From Cyclospora cayetanensis (lineage: Eukaryota > Apicomplexa > Conoidasida > Eucoccidiorida > Eimeriidae), in assembly GCF_002999335.1 (NCBI RefSeq), contig NW_020312052.1, positions 62,001-126,000 of the forward strand: a DNA stretch of 64,000 nt. Direction: 5' to 3'. The position numbers and the translations under genes were made by a program. Within the stretch, counting starts at the first letter, position 1. The number at the start of each line of letters is the position of its first letter. Below, piece after piece: positions 45,712 through 58,708 of this stretch. The notes under the pieces are model-generated. The model saw only the letters and a list, made by a program, of their open reading frames with translations, was not told where the DNA came from and did not search any database.

Positions 45712-47584
45712 ATGGCTCCACCCATCCGACGCCCGCAGAACGCCAAGAGGCCCCACAGGGCTAAGAAGGCAGAAGACTCTTCTGCTGCCAGGGAGGGAGT
45801 AGAAGAGTCTTCTACGGAGATTTCAGCTGCAGCTGCTTCGACTCCTGCCTCAGCAGCGCCGGAAGAAGGCACAGCTCGTTCATCGGGGGGGGGACGGAGT
45901 CGCCACTGTAAGAAAGGAGGAGATCCTGAGCGCCGTAAGGCATGCAGCATCCATGCTCTCCTCAAACGGGTTTCTTTGGCGAACAAGCCCATTGCTGCTG
46001 ACGCTGATCCGCCATCCCCAGTGGCAACAAAAGGCACTTCTAACGACGAGGAGATGTCGCTCCCTAGCGGCCACCACGTGCCCCCAGCCTCCGGAGCAGA
46101 GCGAAGCAGCAGGCGTACAGCGGCGTCTCAAGGAGAAGAAGGAACGGCGTCATTAGTCGAGGCTTCACAGCTCCTTCAAAGCGAAGAAGAGCTCTCTCTC
46201 TTCATGTTTGACTTTGGAGAGTGCGATGCACAGCGCTGCAGCGGGAGGCGGCTTCTCCGCCACGCCAAACTCAACAGAATTGGGGTATCCGGTCGTGTGC
46301 AGTATGCACAACGGGCAGGAGGCCTCAGCAGCAGTGCACGGAAAGGCAGCCTTAGCGCGAGCAGTAACAGCAGCAGCAGCGCCGAGGAAGCCGCGTCGGA
46401 CTCTGGGACGGACGAAGAGGAAGAAATAGAGGAGGCGCCAGCTGCCAACACAGCAGTATTACCGGAATCCTCGTGCTGTGCAGCGGAAGCGGCAGCAGAA
46501 GAGAAGAGCAAGGGACTCGTCCGTGTTCGCATCAAGGGTGGTTGTTTTAGAGGCGTTCTGTTGTCACCGTATTTCGATGAGAAGACACAAATCTTCAGCG
46601 CAGCAGACAGGCGACTCATGCGGCAGCAAGGACTCGCCGTGGTGGACTGTAGCTGGAACCGAGTCTTAGAGGGGAGGCGATCGCAGCGCATCAACTTTCT
46701 CAGAAGTAGGGGGATCTGGTGCTGGGGGCGCTGGGCTTGGGAGTGGCGTAGAGGCTTGCAGCTGATGCTCGAGGTTGGAAGGGGGGTCGCTGAGTTCACA
46801 GAGGTGTTGAGGCTTTGGCTGTCTGGAACGAAGGGTCTCTTGTTCCGAGAGCTTGCTTGTACCCATGCATAAGGCGCCGCAGCGCAAGAGGGGGCGGGCT
46901 GGCTGGCATTGGCTAGCTGGGAAGCGGTTGAGGCTTGGAGTTTAGGGTCTGTTCAGCAGCAATATACTGCGTCTGCATGGCCACCTACGGCTGCGAATTC
47001 TCAGATTGCGGTAAGCGTGTTGTGGTGCTGAACAGGTAATGTACGGGTGCTGCCACTGTTGCTCTGTGGAAACCCGACGCATTATGGGGCCCCCAACATC
47101 CTGACGTGCGCCGAGGCCCTTGCAGGGGCCCTTTTCATAGCTGGTACGTTAGCCCTACCCCGCGATCGCTCATAGCATCTCTCCTCTCACCCTTTGCCTG
47201 CCGCTTGCTGTGCAAGTAAAAGGGCACTTTAAGCTCGTGAGCTGAGTGTAGTTGCAAAGTGGACAGCTCTCCAACTGGAGGCAGTTGTTGGGTGTGCATG
47301 CGCATGCATGCGTGGCTGGATGCGCTGCAGGCTACAAACGACACGCGGAATTGTTGCTCAATAGTTTTACTTGGGGAGCACATTTTTTGGAGCTGAATAA
47401 ATCGTTCCTCGACGTGTATGCTTCCGTGCCTAACGGGCAGGCCATGAAAAAGTTGAAGGACAGGCAAGAAGCGGAGATGCTCCAGAAAAGGGCAGAAAAG
47501 GAAGCACACAAAAGGAATGATAATACGGATTATTCAGCAATATATACCACAGTGGAGGAAACGGTTCTAGGGACAGAACGTTGA
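45712..47584 (+). CDS. TSR3: TSR3, 18S rRNA aminocarboxypropyltransferase
   Basis: Three exons, 45712-46705, 47036-47143 and 47331-47584, with matching phase-1 GT-AG junctions, encode 451 residues. The start is the ATG of MAPPIRRPQ; the same frame is open further upstream but shows no conservation-like character. The core begins near residue 164 with [20 protein letters not shown], the RLI-like N-terminal motif. [12 protein letters not shown] and [16 protein letters not shown] follow. Exon 2 carries [20 protein letters not shown] and [13 protein letters not shown], equivalent to the LLPxLxAANPVNYGxPxxLxxxEA signature. Exon 3 has [23 protein letters not shown]3 transfers the aminocarboxypropyl group of S-adenosylmethionine to the m1-psi nucleotide of 18S rRNA late in 40S maturation. 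About 160 N-terminal residues and a Ser/Glu-rich insert (around residues 200-265) are lineage-specific additions. The C-terminal charged tail is typical. Confidence 0.92.
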
Positions 47585-50500
47585 GGTTGGTTTGCGTAGA
47601 AAGGACATGTGCTGCTCGGCAAATCCCCTGTTCTCCCTTCAGTGGGGCAAACGAACTAAAGTTACCAGGGTACCGCAGCGTACTGTTCAGTACTGGCTGT
47701 TTGCTTGGACGGTTCTTGGCCTTCAAGTCAGTTAATTGTCGCCCAACCAAATGCATTTATCTGTTTGCAGCATGCGAAGTAGAAAGGAAAACACAGCCTT
47801 AAAGGGGCAGGCAATAAAGAATTGTTCGAAAGTGGACTGCAGATCCGCTTTGAGGTGGCGGGGGCACGTACCCCCATGGGTAAAGCTGAAGCACTTTCCT
47901 AAAGGGGACGTCACAGTAGTATATTCTGCTGGCTTGTCTCTGAAGGAGAAGCCGCAGCAGGTTTGTAGCTATGCAGCAGCGCGCATGTGGGCGAGGCTTA
48001 TACTCATTTGTCGTTTTATTCATATATTTGGCTGCTTGGTTCTTCTACTGTTCAGTTAGCAAGGAGGGAGAGGAACGCCGCTCTTCTGGGCATCGTGACA
48101 TCTTCTGAGCGCAAAGAGGCGTGCATTGCAGCAAGACGCGGGTAATACAGGCATCCTGACCTGCAGTCTAGGGGTCGTATTGAACGGCTGTAGCGGTAGA
48201 GGTGGCAGTGAAGCGAGCACACATAAGGAATTCTGACTATGAGGGATCTTGCGTCAGGAGCAAGGCGGGACTCTGTTTTAGACTAGAAAAACCGCTGCCT
48301 TTCGCAGACGACACAGATGCACTCGATTGATGAAACTGCTGAAACAGATCTCAATAGCATCCGGAGATATGCTTTGATGATTGGATTAACGAAGTACAAG
48401 CATTTTTAGCTGCCGATCTCCTGTCCCAATAGCTCTAGCGCATCAACAGGGGCGGTTCTGTGCATAGGGGCCTAGTTTGGTGGACCGTAAGATGTTCTCA
48501 ATACGGAAGACTTTCTTCACCGCATCCTACGAGTCAAATCTGGGTGGAGTTTGTCAAGAATCAGCTCGCCCTCAAGAGGTCTGTCTACCGCTTCAACTGG
48601 CCTCCTTAGCTGTCGCCTCTTCGAGTACTCTACGGACAGTTGACGTGGCGGCTATTCAGTCCCATCGTTTTCTTAGTGGCCGCTTCTTCGAGATGCCACC
48701 CGTACAGAGAGAGAGTGCCACAACCTAGGTGAGAATCTTTCCCCGTAAAGTCTTCTCTTGAATCTAAATAACAAGTGGCGGTACAAATCTCTTACTCCGC
48801 CCACCAGGTACTCTCGGATACTTGCACAGTCTCCAGGGTCAGTTCAGCGTCTTGTGCACTGGTGAGAGAGGCGGGACACTCACCAGCCGGCACTGTATGA
48901 AAAGAAACCTTCGCCTTCAACATCTGATCCCCATCCGTGGTTACTTTCTTGCTTCTCTGCCTCCGAGAGAGGCTTGAGGCCATCAAAGCCTCAGCCAGGT
49001 GTTCTAAAGTGCTGTACATGACGCGCGCTGGCCTGAATCGCTCAGCAGAACGTCTAGGTATGATCGCCCTTTCACGGGAAGCTGAAGTGGGCAGATTCTC
49101 CTCATAGAGTTGCAAGGAATCCCATGTCAGCTAAAAGAATGCGGGGACCTCACAAGGTACTATCATGAAGTACTAGGGCCCCTTGAATGATTTTCCTGAC
49201 TCTTTCTTTCCTCTCTCCAAATAACAGAGTGATAGTACATCACAAGTAGGATTTCTGACTGTGTAGGCGTTTACGCATAGAGAGAGGCAGCAACAGCACT
49301 GTAAACGAGTCTTTATTGACCCGTCTGCGCTCCGTCCGTGCGCTTGTCCCTCACGTATCCTGCGAGCCGTAACACTGTGTCTACGCCGTCTCCTTCCTTG
49401 GTAGGAAGTAGGATTGAGGCATAAAATGAAGTAGTGGCCGAAATGCCAGCTGTTCTCTTGCAACCCACCCAAGACGCACAACGCCGGGGCACTGTAAACG
49501 CCAGTGCGCCCCAACTAGTTCGAAGTTGGGAGGTAGCACATCGTCGATGAAGAGTTTTCGCAGCTCGGGGAAAGATATCCTCTCCAGGGAAAAATCATTT
49601 TCTGCCCAGACCTAAGATCACAGACAGTTTTCTTCACAAACGGCGAAAAGTGGGATGCTGACTCCTGTGTAAGGGAACCTGGAACCCCTCACACAAGCTT
49701 ATTCCACAAATTCGACTGCCGCTCCACCAGAACTGAGGGCCATGTGGAGGCGTCTGCCTGAACGATATTCTTTCACCACTTTGTCAGTCTAGCTCGTCCA
49801 CAGTCCCTCGGCGTACTGTTCTCCCCTCGGTAGTCCGAAATGAACTCGACGACAACCTCCGATTGTCGTGCTGAAGCACCCGGTGCCCTGTGTTGAAGGC
49901 TGTGTATCTCCATGTTCTGTCTATTGGCTGCAACCTTACTCAGTCGGCAAATGGCTGCCCACGGTTCTACTCTAGCTATGAGCTCTATCGTCTCTATGTT
50001 GGGAAGGCCCTCGCTGACAGAACCTATATTTGCCGGTACACGGCAGCCCCATTCAGGTCTTGCAGCTCTAATGGATCCCGCCAGAAGACCAATGTAGATT
50101 CCTAACGCAGTGAGCTTGTGGAGCTGTGAGGGCAATGCAATAACACTGGCTGTAGGAGAGAAGTCCTGCCATTCAGTGAGCGAGGTAGGCAGAGGCCGAA
50201 AGCTGGTATACTGCAGTACTTTTCGAGCTTCAGAAAGAGCGCAAGGAGGTGCTCCAGTTGTTTGCTTTTCTTCATGTCCGTGTTGTCCCTGGTAATGCAG
50301 CTGAAGCACTTATATGCTCAGGCTACAACCGGTAGCTGTACCCTATGATGACCGTCACATGCACTACGGGACTTCGAATGGAAAGGCTTCGGATGTTGGG
50401 CATGCAGCTGCAATGGAGCTGAGAGTGAAGCTGGACGCCCTCAAGCAAAGGGGTGTTGGGGACTGCGCAGGGTCATTCGCAAGTGGTTATTGCCTCAAGG

Positions 50501-53500
50501 GTAGACATTGAGATACGGGCTCGCATGAGGGGTCGGTTGTTTCTGTGAATAAGAAGACTCAGTTCACTCATCTTGAAAGTGCGCCCGATCGACTATCAGC
50601 ACTGGGGGCTGAAAAACGGATAAAAGTAACACGTTCACCTCTGTGTCATTGTCTCCCACAATTGAACACCGGCGCACAGCTAACTAGCGTGAGCACGTTT
50701 GCATGTGAGTTCGGGAGGACCTGCAAAGAATCAAGGATTTTACTCGAGTAACATTTTCTACTTGAGCCGGCGAGCCCAGCATAAGCTTAGTGTATGAGCG
50801 GCAAAGTCCGATGGCATGCCGCTTCAGTATGCTGCAAAGCGGGTGCAGTTTTATTCCCCACACTCACTAGCGGTGCTTAACAAAATTGGTTGCTAAGGCG
50901 AATTCTATCTCAAGCTCTGCCGGCAAAACTCCTATAGCCCGAGCAAGTGCTTAGCAAACATTTTGTAGCAAGACTACCGCACTGGCACTCGAGAAAGGAA
51001 AATCGATACAGCGGCTGTGTTAGGAAAATATTTTTAAGAGTAGCTAGCGTCTGTCCAGGCAAGCGCACAAAGTGATCCAACTTGCTTAGAGCAAGGAGTC
51101 CTCAAAAAGCATGAAAACTCCTCTGAATGATCTGGTTTATGCCTGCTTTCTAACGATACTTCTGAATTCCGAATCACAGTCGCTTGCCATTGACTTTGCT
51201 AGGTGAGCGGCAGTTTTTCTGATCATTTTTCTCGGATTTTGATTGTGCTTGCTCTTCTGTCATGCAGCTATGTTCCAAGGGCAGTAAAGAAGAGGATATA
51301 CTATATTGCAACGCTAGGCAAGGCCCGAAGTTAATCTTTTGAGGAAGTGATGAGGGCCTCAATTAGGCAAAGGCATAGAGTCCCCACATACTACCGCTAA
51401 AGCACTGCCTACCTCCTGCAGTAATCGGAAGGTGTGAGTAAAACCAGCAGTAACTAGAAAAGTGACACCAAGAGAGCAATTAAGCCTGCTGCCTGCTCTG
51501 AGTAGGGGGTGGGAAAACCCACACCATTGGCGATGATGGCCGTATTCTAGCCTAAAAGGAGCTTAAATATGGCATAAGTGGTGAATCTTATGCAAGAGCC
51601 AAGTTATAGCTGGAGTAGTGGAGCGTGGTGCTAAGTCGTCTGCAAGACCCCCAAGGTGACCTCACGGCTGGTGACATGTAGCTGGCAGGCTGTATGCAAT
51701 GCTACCTAGCCAGCCGATAAGTAAAAATATATGTGCAGGTGTGCTTCTTACAAATACCATTAACATTCGGTGGAGTCAGAGGAGCGCTGGAAGGGGGTCT
51801 GAATGCGTAGTGGCTTGGCCACTGCTTCACTTCGTCGGGGAGGATGGTTGTACACTGAACTCCCTGTAGCAGTGTTTGAGGCCCATTCCCCCGAACCCTG
51901 ATGGGTTTGAGACTTTTTCTGCTCGAGAATAAATCGCAGTTGAACTTGAAAAGGTGGCTCAGAGGCTATAGTCATGAGAGAGAAGTAACGCAGGTGGGAG
52001 GTCCAACTGCCAGCCACACACCAACTGGTCCGGTCGGGTCTACCTGTAAGGTGGTGCCCCTCCGAGAAAACTACCCTTACCTCAAAACACGCTTTTAAAG
52101 TTCCCATATATACAGCCATACAGTGTTCATCTTGGTCAGTTAAAGCGCAGCAGTAGCTGAAATACCACAGCAAATTCTTCATGCCCAGACTTGCAGGGGG
52201 GTTCTTCAAGCTGCTGACGGTGACTGAGAAACAACGCTTTCTCTGGCTTTCCTCTTCGCATCTTGTGCAATCCCTCGACGTCTAGACAGCAGCCGGCAAG
52301 GACAGCGTGAATCAGCGTGCGACGTTTCTCAAAAGGCCTTGCAGACTTCCGATCCAGTTCGTTGTTCCCCTTGAACAAAGATGATTAGCCTTGAGTGCCT
52401 CGAGCGGAGCAGCTTGCCTAGGTATGGCCAGGATGCGCAGAAATTCTCACCGTGTTGCTGGCACCTATTCTTTCCAGTTGGGGCCCTCCAAGGACCCTTG
52501 AATTGTCGTCCCAAAATCTAAATCTGAAAGTATACACTGTGCCCCTATAAGCCCCAAAAAGAGCACAGCATTATGTCAAGACGATTCGCATGCATCTTTG
52601 CGCTTCTCTGACCTTTCAGGGGGTCCCAACCCACATCCGCAGCGCTCCAGCACAATAGCCCAACCCCACCACTGCCTCAGGTAGATACACCTATCAACAT
52701 GCGCCACGAATCACCCCGAGCTGCTCAGATTCCTCCCTCCGGTCGACTTCATCAGAAACAGAGAAGGCCCATAGGTAGTGTGCCTCACGATAGTTTCCCT
52801 CGTACGGCGGCTGAATTCTCGAGGATCCCCAAGCGAGCAGGCCTTCACAGGAAAGAGCGAGAACTTTCGCAGCGCCCTAGCTGTAAGTGTAGATGCAACT
52901 TCGAATGCAACTCAGATAGCCCTGATGCCTCTGATGAGGCAACACCCCGCCCCCAGACTCTTCCTTGGGAGCAACCGGGTGTACAGATGACACACAGAGC
53001 TACAAAACGGTCCCTCATAATTTCCATGAACGACGATGGTCCGGCAAGGAAATGCAGCCATGGAGGCCTGTCCAGACATGCCGCCGCCGCTCTGCACTCA
53101 TACGAGTACAGCGCCCCTTCTTCCTCATGCTGCAGTCCCGCTGACAGCCTATCCAATCAACTGGGAGCCTTTGGACTTCAAGTACACGAAAAGAGCGAAG
53201 GGAGAGAGTGGCGTGAGCGCAGAAAGGCACGTGTCATGCTAATAAAACTGTGAGCTTTAACCGGAGACACGAAATTCCAGCATGGAGCCGCTGTCTTCGT
53301 CAAAATCGGATTAACCGATGGATGACTCCTCGTCGTTTATAATATTTCTGCCTTTGCAGTACAGCAACTACAAAAGTGTGAGGATTGATACTGGTACTAA
53401 TCGCAAACGTTAGGCGGGATTGGACTGAGAAATTACCGCTAAGTTTTTTTCGGAAGGCCCGAATCATCTAAACTTTCCGTAGGTATCTTTTTGGGGGCTT

Positions 53501-56500
53501 GATTACCCCTGAGTGCCCTCGAGGCTTATAGCGGCTTGAATCGACCGTTTCAAGCCCATCATTTGAAGCCCACGAAAGGAAGGCCACACACTGGGATCCC
53601 TCTCCAATGTGTGCCCAGAGACTAAAATCCCATTACTTAAACGCTTTGCAATCTCCCCCTCCACAAGTAATCTCTAGCAGTATAGTTAAGCGAAACATGC
53701 GCCGGTTTAGGGCAAATCAGGGGATTTAGGATAGCTGTGCAAGCATCTAGAATTAGCGACCTGCCGTAGTATCACTGGGCAATGCATTTATTGTGTAGCG
53801 CAAGCAGGAAGAGGGTTATAGATTAACACACAACGTATTGAAGCAAATGTGCTCTTAAGTCGTGGCGTTTGGTGATATATATGCGTAAAGCACTGAATGT
53901 AGTTCTATGGCTTCCTTAACTACTTAAAAAGTAGGATAGAAGTGCTGTCAGCGTGCACTTTACGTGCATGAATGTAGAGGCCACTGGAGGGGGCTCACGT
54001 GAAGACTTGATTAGCTAGAGAGGAGCCAGGAACAGTGACCCGGCAGTATATCTCTACATCAAACAGTACTGCCAAAAGCAAGCGTACGCTCGTAGAAATT
54101 CTTGTGGCTCCTGTTCTCGCTATGTGGATTCGCATCAGAACAATAGACGGTTAACCGTGTCGATCGCAATCTGGGCTGCTGAGCGAGTAGGCTTGATTCC
54201 GGTTCTGAATGTCCTCGATGAGCAGCCGCTTTTAGGTACTCACACCTGGGGATACTCTTAGAAGGTTTGCGTCATCCGAAAGCGTAAGCGGTGAGCGTCT
54301 GACTCTTGAAAGTAATTACTAAAGTTCTAAACGCATCTAGTAGTGTACGTATACGTGTAGGTTCAATGCACTACCATTGCTGCCACCGTTTAAGTCGTCA
54401 GAACTACTAACTGCCGCAACGCATATATATGTTCTCAAAAAAAAGCCGCTGAATCCGCGACGTACGGAATATTTTAACAAATTGAAACTATGCTGCTGTG
54501 GTTGCTGACAAAGTAGCACGAAGAATATGGCAACCGGTTTGTGCATATTCCGCCGTGTATGCGGTCTTCGAAGCTCCATCAACGGAAGGATCGGCACTGC
54601 ACGTCTCCCGCAGCGCCTCAGAATTCTGCTTTGGACTAAGCTTTGGGCGACACTGGACATTGGGTGGGTACACTGAGTGGCAGTGAGCAGTTTTTAGGAG
54701 GTAGAGGCCGTACCGGGAAGCCGAACAAAGCCACTAAAGTGCAAAAGGAGTAATTGATGGAGCTAAGAATATCGGGTAAATACCGCAAATACTGACAAAA
54801 CCTAAGCCTCTGAACAGTGGATCGCTTACTGCTCCGTTCCAGTTCCCCTACGAAGCGTGATCTGCCATGAGCACTCAATGATGGGCGAATTCAACAAACG
54901 GAACACATGTATCCTCTTAAGAAAGCTCTCAAATGGTTTGAGATTGCATCTACTGGATACAGCGAATTTGCTGTAACTACTTCAGGGCGGCAGTTCCTCA
55001 GGAAGTCACCTAGCTGCGCTGCATACACCCCTCGTTGCGTCTGGCGACGTGCCCTGTGGGCGATGTAATTCTACTGATATAGGAATTCTCTGATGGCCCT
55101 CCGAGCGCTACACAGAAGGCAAACTAAAAGCTACAAAAGCGCGATTGCTAAAGATGATCTCCGGAAGCACGCGATCCCCGCTTTCAGTGGTGCAGCATGC
55201 GTTTGCAGCCTATGGAGGGAGGTGGTACTTCTGGGGGTTGTGGCGTCGCCAGCATTGTCCAAATTATAATTCAACGTTCGAATAAATGACCGTGCGTCAC
55301 TGAACGCACTGCTTAGGTAATGATGGTTCCTTGCTCGTTTTATATAAGAACGAGTTTCCGTTTGCCTCCATCGAAGCCGTAGATCTTTGGTACTGGGAAG
55401 GAAAAGTGGGGTAGATAGGCCCCTTGGGGGCTTTGATCTGTTGCGATTGATACCTTGAAGTACATTATAAGGACCAGATATTGATGTTATAGTGTTTTTT
55501 CGTCCACCCACATAATGAGAGCTTTCTCATAGAAAAGAGGTCCTGTCTTCAAGCTCTAGAATTACACGGGTCGTGTATCTTATCTTTGGATTTTTTCTGC
55601 TTTGTCTTAGTCGGCGTGACGTTTGCCATATGATTATTCCTGAGAAGCTTTCAATACGCTCCTCATATTCTCCGTGTCTATGTAAGCTGCGGGGTGAGCG
55701 ATGTGCACGACGCACATCGCGATGCACCCAGTATTTCGTTCTTGGCTTTCTGACTATGCTCAACAGAAGACTCTTATGAACTAATTGCTTTCACAACTTG
55801 TTTCAACGGACCCACATGCAGCTGTTGAAGCTGTCATTCCCTGCGTTCCGTGCCAGACCATGATCAAGGCCCCCTGGATTTGCTTTGCTATTGACAGCAC
55901 CGCGGCATGATGAGTAGCGCATAATTATCCATAGAGGAAAGGCGTATGCAGCAGAGAAAGCTGTCGGCCGTGACAAGAAGAATACAATAATTTGCACATC
56001 CCCAGTGTTTCAATTCACAATGATGCAAGGCCCTTGCAACCACTTTTTCTTGCTTTTATGTGGTGTGCTATAGCTCTATTATACTTGCCCGCAGTATTAT
56101 CGAACAGGCTCTATCGAATATTATCAAGCGTGATAAAGTCCATTCAAAATTGAGATAATGGAGGTATGAACACTGTCTTGGATATGCGGGAAGATGGAAT
56201 GGAGAAGAGAAGTCTACTGAAGCATCATTCACCCCAGGAAAAGGGAGCTCATGTCCATAGTCAGATTCGTGTCTAAGAGGTCAACTGCAGTTAATTAAAT
56301 CGTCGGGGAGAAGGACAAAGAAGTGTCAGCAAAGCATCCTTAAATCAACAGCCGATACACCTCAAGCCATACCCACCTCCTTAAAACGATGGATCGCCAC
56401 AGCTGGCTTTTGTGCGTGTTAATAACAATACTGATAGAAATTGTAGTTCCTCCACGGCCCATGATGCCAGACTTTGCAGCAGCCTTCGGCGGTTGATCAG

Positions 56501-57898
56501 ATATTGGATCTTTTGCAGCCATCAATGCGTCAGTAGGGGGGCAGCGCACTCTTCGACCAGAAGGAGCTGTGAAGCCTAGTAAGAGGTCCTGTTTCGGTTC
56601 ATGGCACTGAAATGTCCAAATACTGGGCAATAAAGACAGAAATGGCATTTTTGATAGCATTTTTAATGGCGTACACATGAAAAACAAGAGATGTGAGTGG
56701 CAGTGGGACCAGCATTTACCGGAGTCAAAGGAGTCTGTACCGGGTCACTTGTGAACTGCCAGGTTCGTTCGTGTAGGGAGACTGCGGAGGGTCACTACTG
56801 TTCACAATATCTTTTTGATATATTTTTGGTGGAATAATTTTATTAAATACGAATATGTGTTGCAACAGAAGGATACGATCATGGGACTAATGTACAACAC
56901 AGGTAAATATGTGGACCATTGGTGAAAGAGGGGAGGGCTCCGGTGTCATGGGGTGTCACCTCAGCTGTTAACTGAAGGTCCACTGCACCCTCTACTACTC
57001 GCGGGGGATATCTCTTGAGCGCCTACAACTCATTTTTTCTTTGACTCATCTGGTTTATGCCTAGAATAAAAACACACTCGCAGCGGAGCTGCAATGCCAC
57101 GACGCTCTGGGCCGTGCATTTAGCGCTCCACAGAGCTCGGGAAGTCGATAAGCGAAAAGGACCTGCGACTTTCATCTTTCCTTCGCTGCTTCTCCACTCA
57201 GCTGGTTCCTGTATATCAACTATACCTCTCCATAAAGGACCTGCCCCTTGCACGTTCTAAGGAAGCAGTGAAACCGACGCAAGAATTTGTTTTACATGAA
57301 AAGAGAGGGCCCTTCATGTAGTCTGAGGTCACTCCATCTGTTGGACCCCGAGGCCAAGCCTCTGCCAGCACTAATTGCTCCAAAGGTGCCCTCTTTAAAT
57401 ATTTTTTGTTATTTCTGCGAAGTGCAGAAGCTCCAAAGATCCGCCGCCCCCCAGTTCACAATAGATTCGCCGATACACCACCCCACTGTCGCGACACAAA
57501 TTCCCCCTGACCAGATTGAAGCCACAAACCCACGGCGACGGGCCACGTGAGCCTCCATTCAGGATCTCAAGAGCTCTGAGTCTCCACTTTCAGCCTCGTT
57601 TCCAGACAGAACGTCCAGAAGGGGTACACCGCAGCTTCACTGTTTGACTAAGAACGCGCCGTCGTGAGCAGCCAACCGTGGACCTTCGTAATCTTCTTCG
57701 TTCTTCTGCTCTCTCTGTCAGACGAAACCAGAACTACTGCACACGCGCACGCCCTACAGCTCCCCTTGATACCCCTTCATCGTTGGCGGTCGATACCCTC
57801 TTCTCCAGAGTCCTTTTCCTCCACGAAGCACACTCACCTACTTCCACAGAGGCGACATTGAGCGTGCATGAGGAGCAGCCACTGCAAACTCAAAAGGC
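47585..57898. other. Long gene-poor region with unclassified open frames
   Basis: About 10 kb without a recognisable domain. Longer open frames are 52699-53253 (+, 184 codons, starts MRHESPRAAQ), 49773-50309 (-, 178 codons), 51760-52209 (-, 149 codons) and 55131-55511 (-, 126 codons). None shows reverse transcriptase, integrase, RNase H, transposase or other family motifs that I can see, and none has a convincing splice partner. They may be decayed mobile-element remnants, lineage-specific genes or chance. A short secreted-type frame at 57664-57861 (+) has a hydrophobic start FVIFFVLLLSLSDE but no supported continuation. Confidence 0.45.
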
Positions 57899-58708
57899 AT
57901 GCTGAAACTTGCAGTCCCGCCAGAAGGTAACCGACGGAAACCTGTCAAAAAGATGCGCGTGGTCGTTCCTGAACAGTCCCTATGCGGATCCCATGCATTA
58001 ACAAGCTCTGAGATGAGAGGCACACGCATATATCAAAACGCAGAAGTTGAGGAGGCTGTGTTAAACCCCAGCTTAGCGGAGCAAGCAAAGCTTCCCGCAG
58101 GACAGCACACCCACCACTTCATAGAGCACGAGGAAGAGGAGTCAAAAGAGACAGATGAGACTGAGGAAGAGCGGGGGAAGGAAACGGCTCTTGAGTCGGA
58201 GGAGGTCGCTCGAGCGTGGGCAGAAGGAGGCGATACGGATGATGAACAAGTTCGGCAGGCTAAGCGCGCGTCCCTCTTCGCATTTACATGCGCGTCTCAG
58301 CCTGAGCAGATGCGGCAGGAGTCGCCTCTTGCCCCTGCCTTCCCGGCAATTAGCCCTGACACCGACTTTGTAATGCGCAAAGAAATCCCTGTAGTGAGGC
58401 ATGCAGAAGGCTTACCGCAAGCAGTTGAACTCCACGGGAACAACTGCGTTTCTGAGGCTGAAAGATTCGTTTGGCACTCCCTAATGATGATGCCAGAGGT
58501 TACCTGGCACATGTGGAATGACAGTCTAGGAGGTTTTGAGCCTATGACTGATCCGCAGCAGCCATTTGAAGGGTCTGAAGTTGCGGAGGAGGACTTGGGA
58601 GATTATGGGGAAAACCTCTTTCTCGATAGCTTCAGCGGGCATGGAGCGTCATCCGATGAAGACTCCGTAGGACACGTCCCACCCATAGAAGAAAACTGTT
58701 TCGCGTGA
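57899..58708 (+). CDS. Acidic hypothetical protein (frame continues beyond the stop)
   Basis: 269 codons from ATG at 57899. Composition is strongly acidic, with a Glu-rich run EEEESKETDETEEERGKE at about residues 78-95, then a Pro-poor central region and a more ordered-looking part around SEAERFVWHSLMMMPEVTWH (about 184-203). No signal peptide, transmembrane helix or recognised domain. The frame stops at 58706-58708, but coding-like acidic sequence continues in the +1 frame and later in the original frame, so the true product may be longer. Function unknown. Confidence 0.55.
   Translation: MLKLAVPPEGNRRKPVKKMRVVVPEQSLCGSHALTSSEMRGTRIYQNAEVEEAVLNPSLAEQAKLPAGQHTHHFIEHEEEESKETDETEEERGKETALESEEVARAWAEGGDTDDEQVRQAKRASLFAFTCASQPEQMRQESPLAPAFPAISPDTDFVMRKEIPVVRHAEGLPQAVELHGNNCVSEAERFVWHSLMMMPEVTWHMWNDSLGGFEPMTDPQQPFEGSEVAEEDLGDYGENLFLDSFSGHGASSDEDSVGHVPPIEENCFA

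Noticed and set aside
49773..53253. Possible LTR retrotransposon
   Set aside because: No reverse transcriptase, integrase, protease or RNase H motif and no paired long terminal repeats were found in this block.
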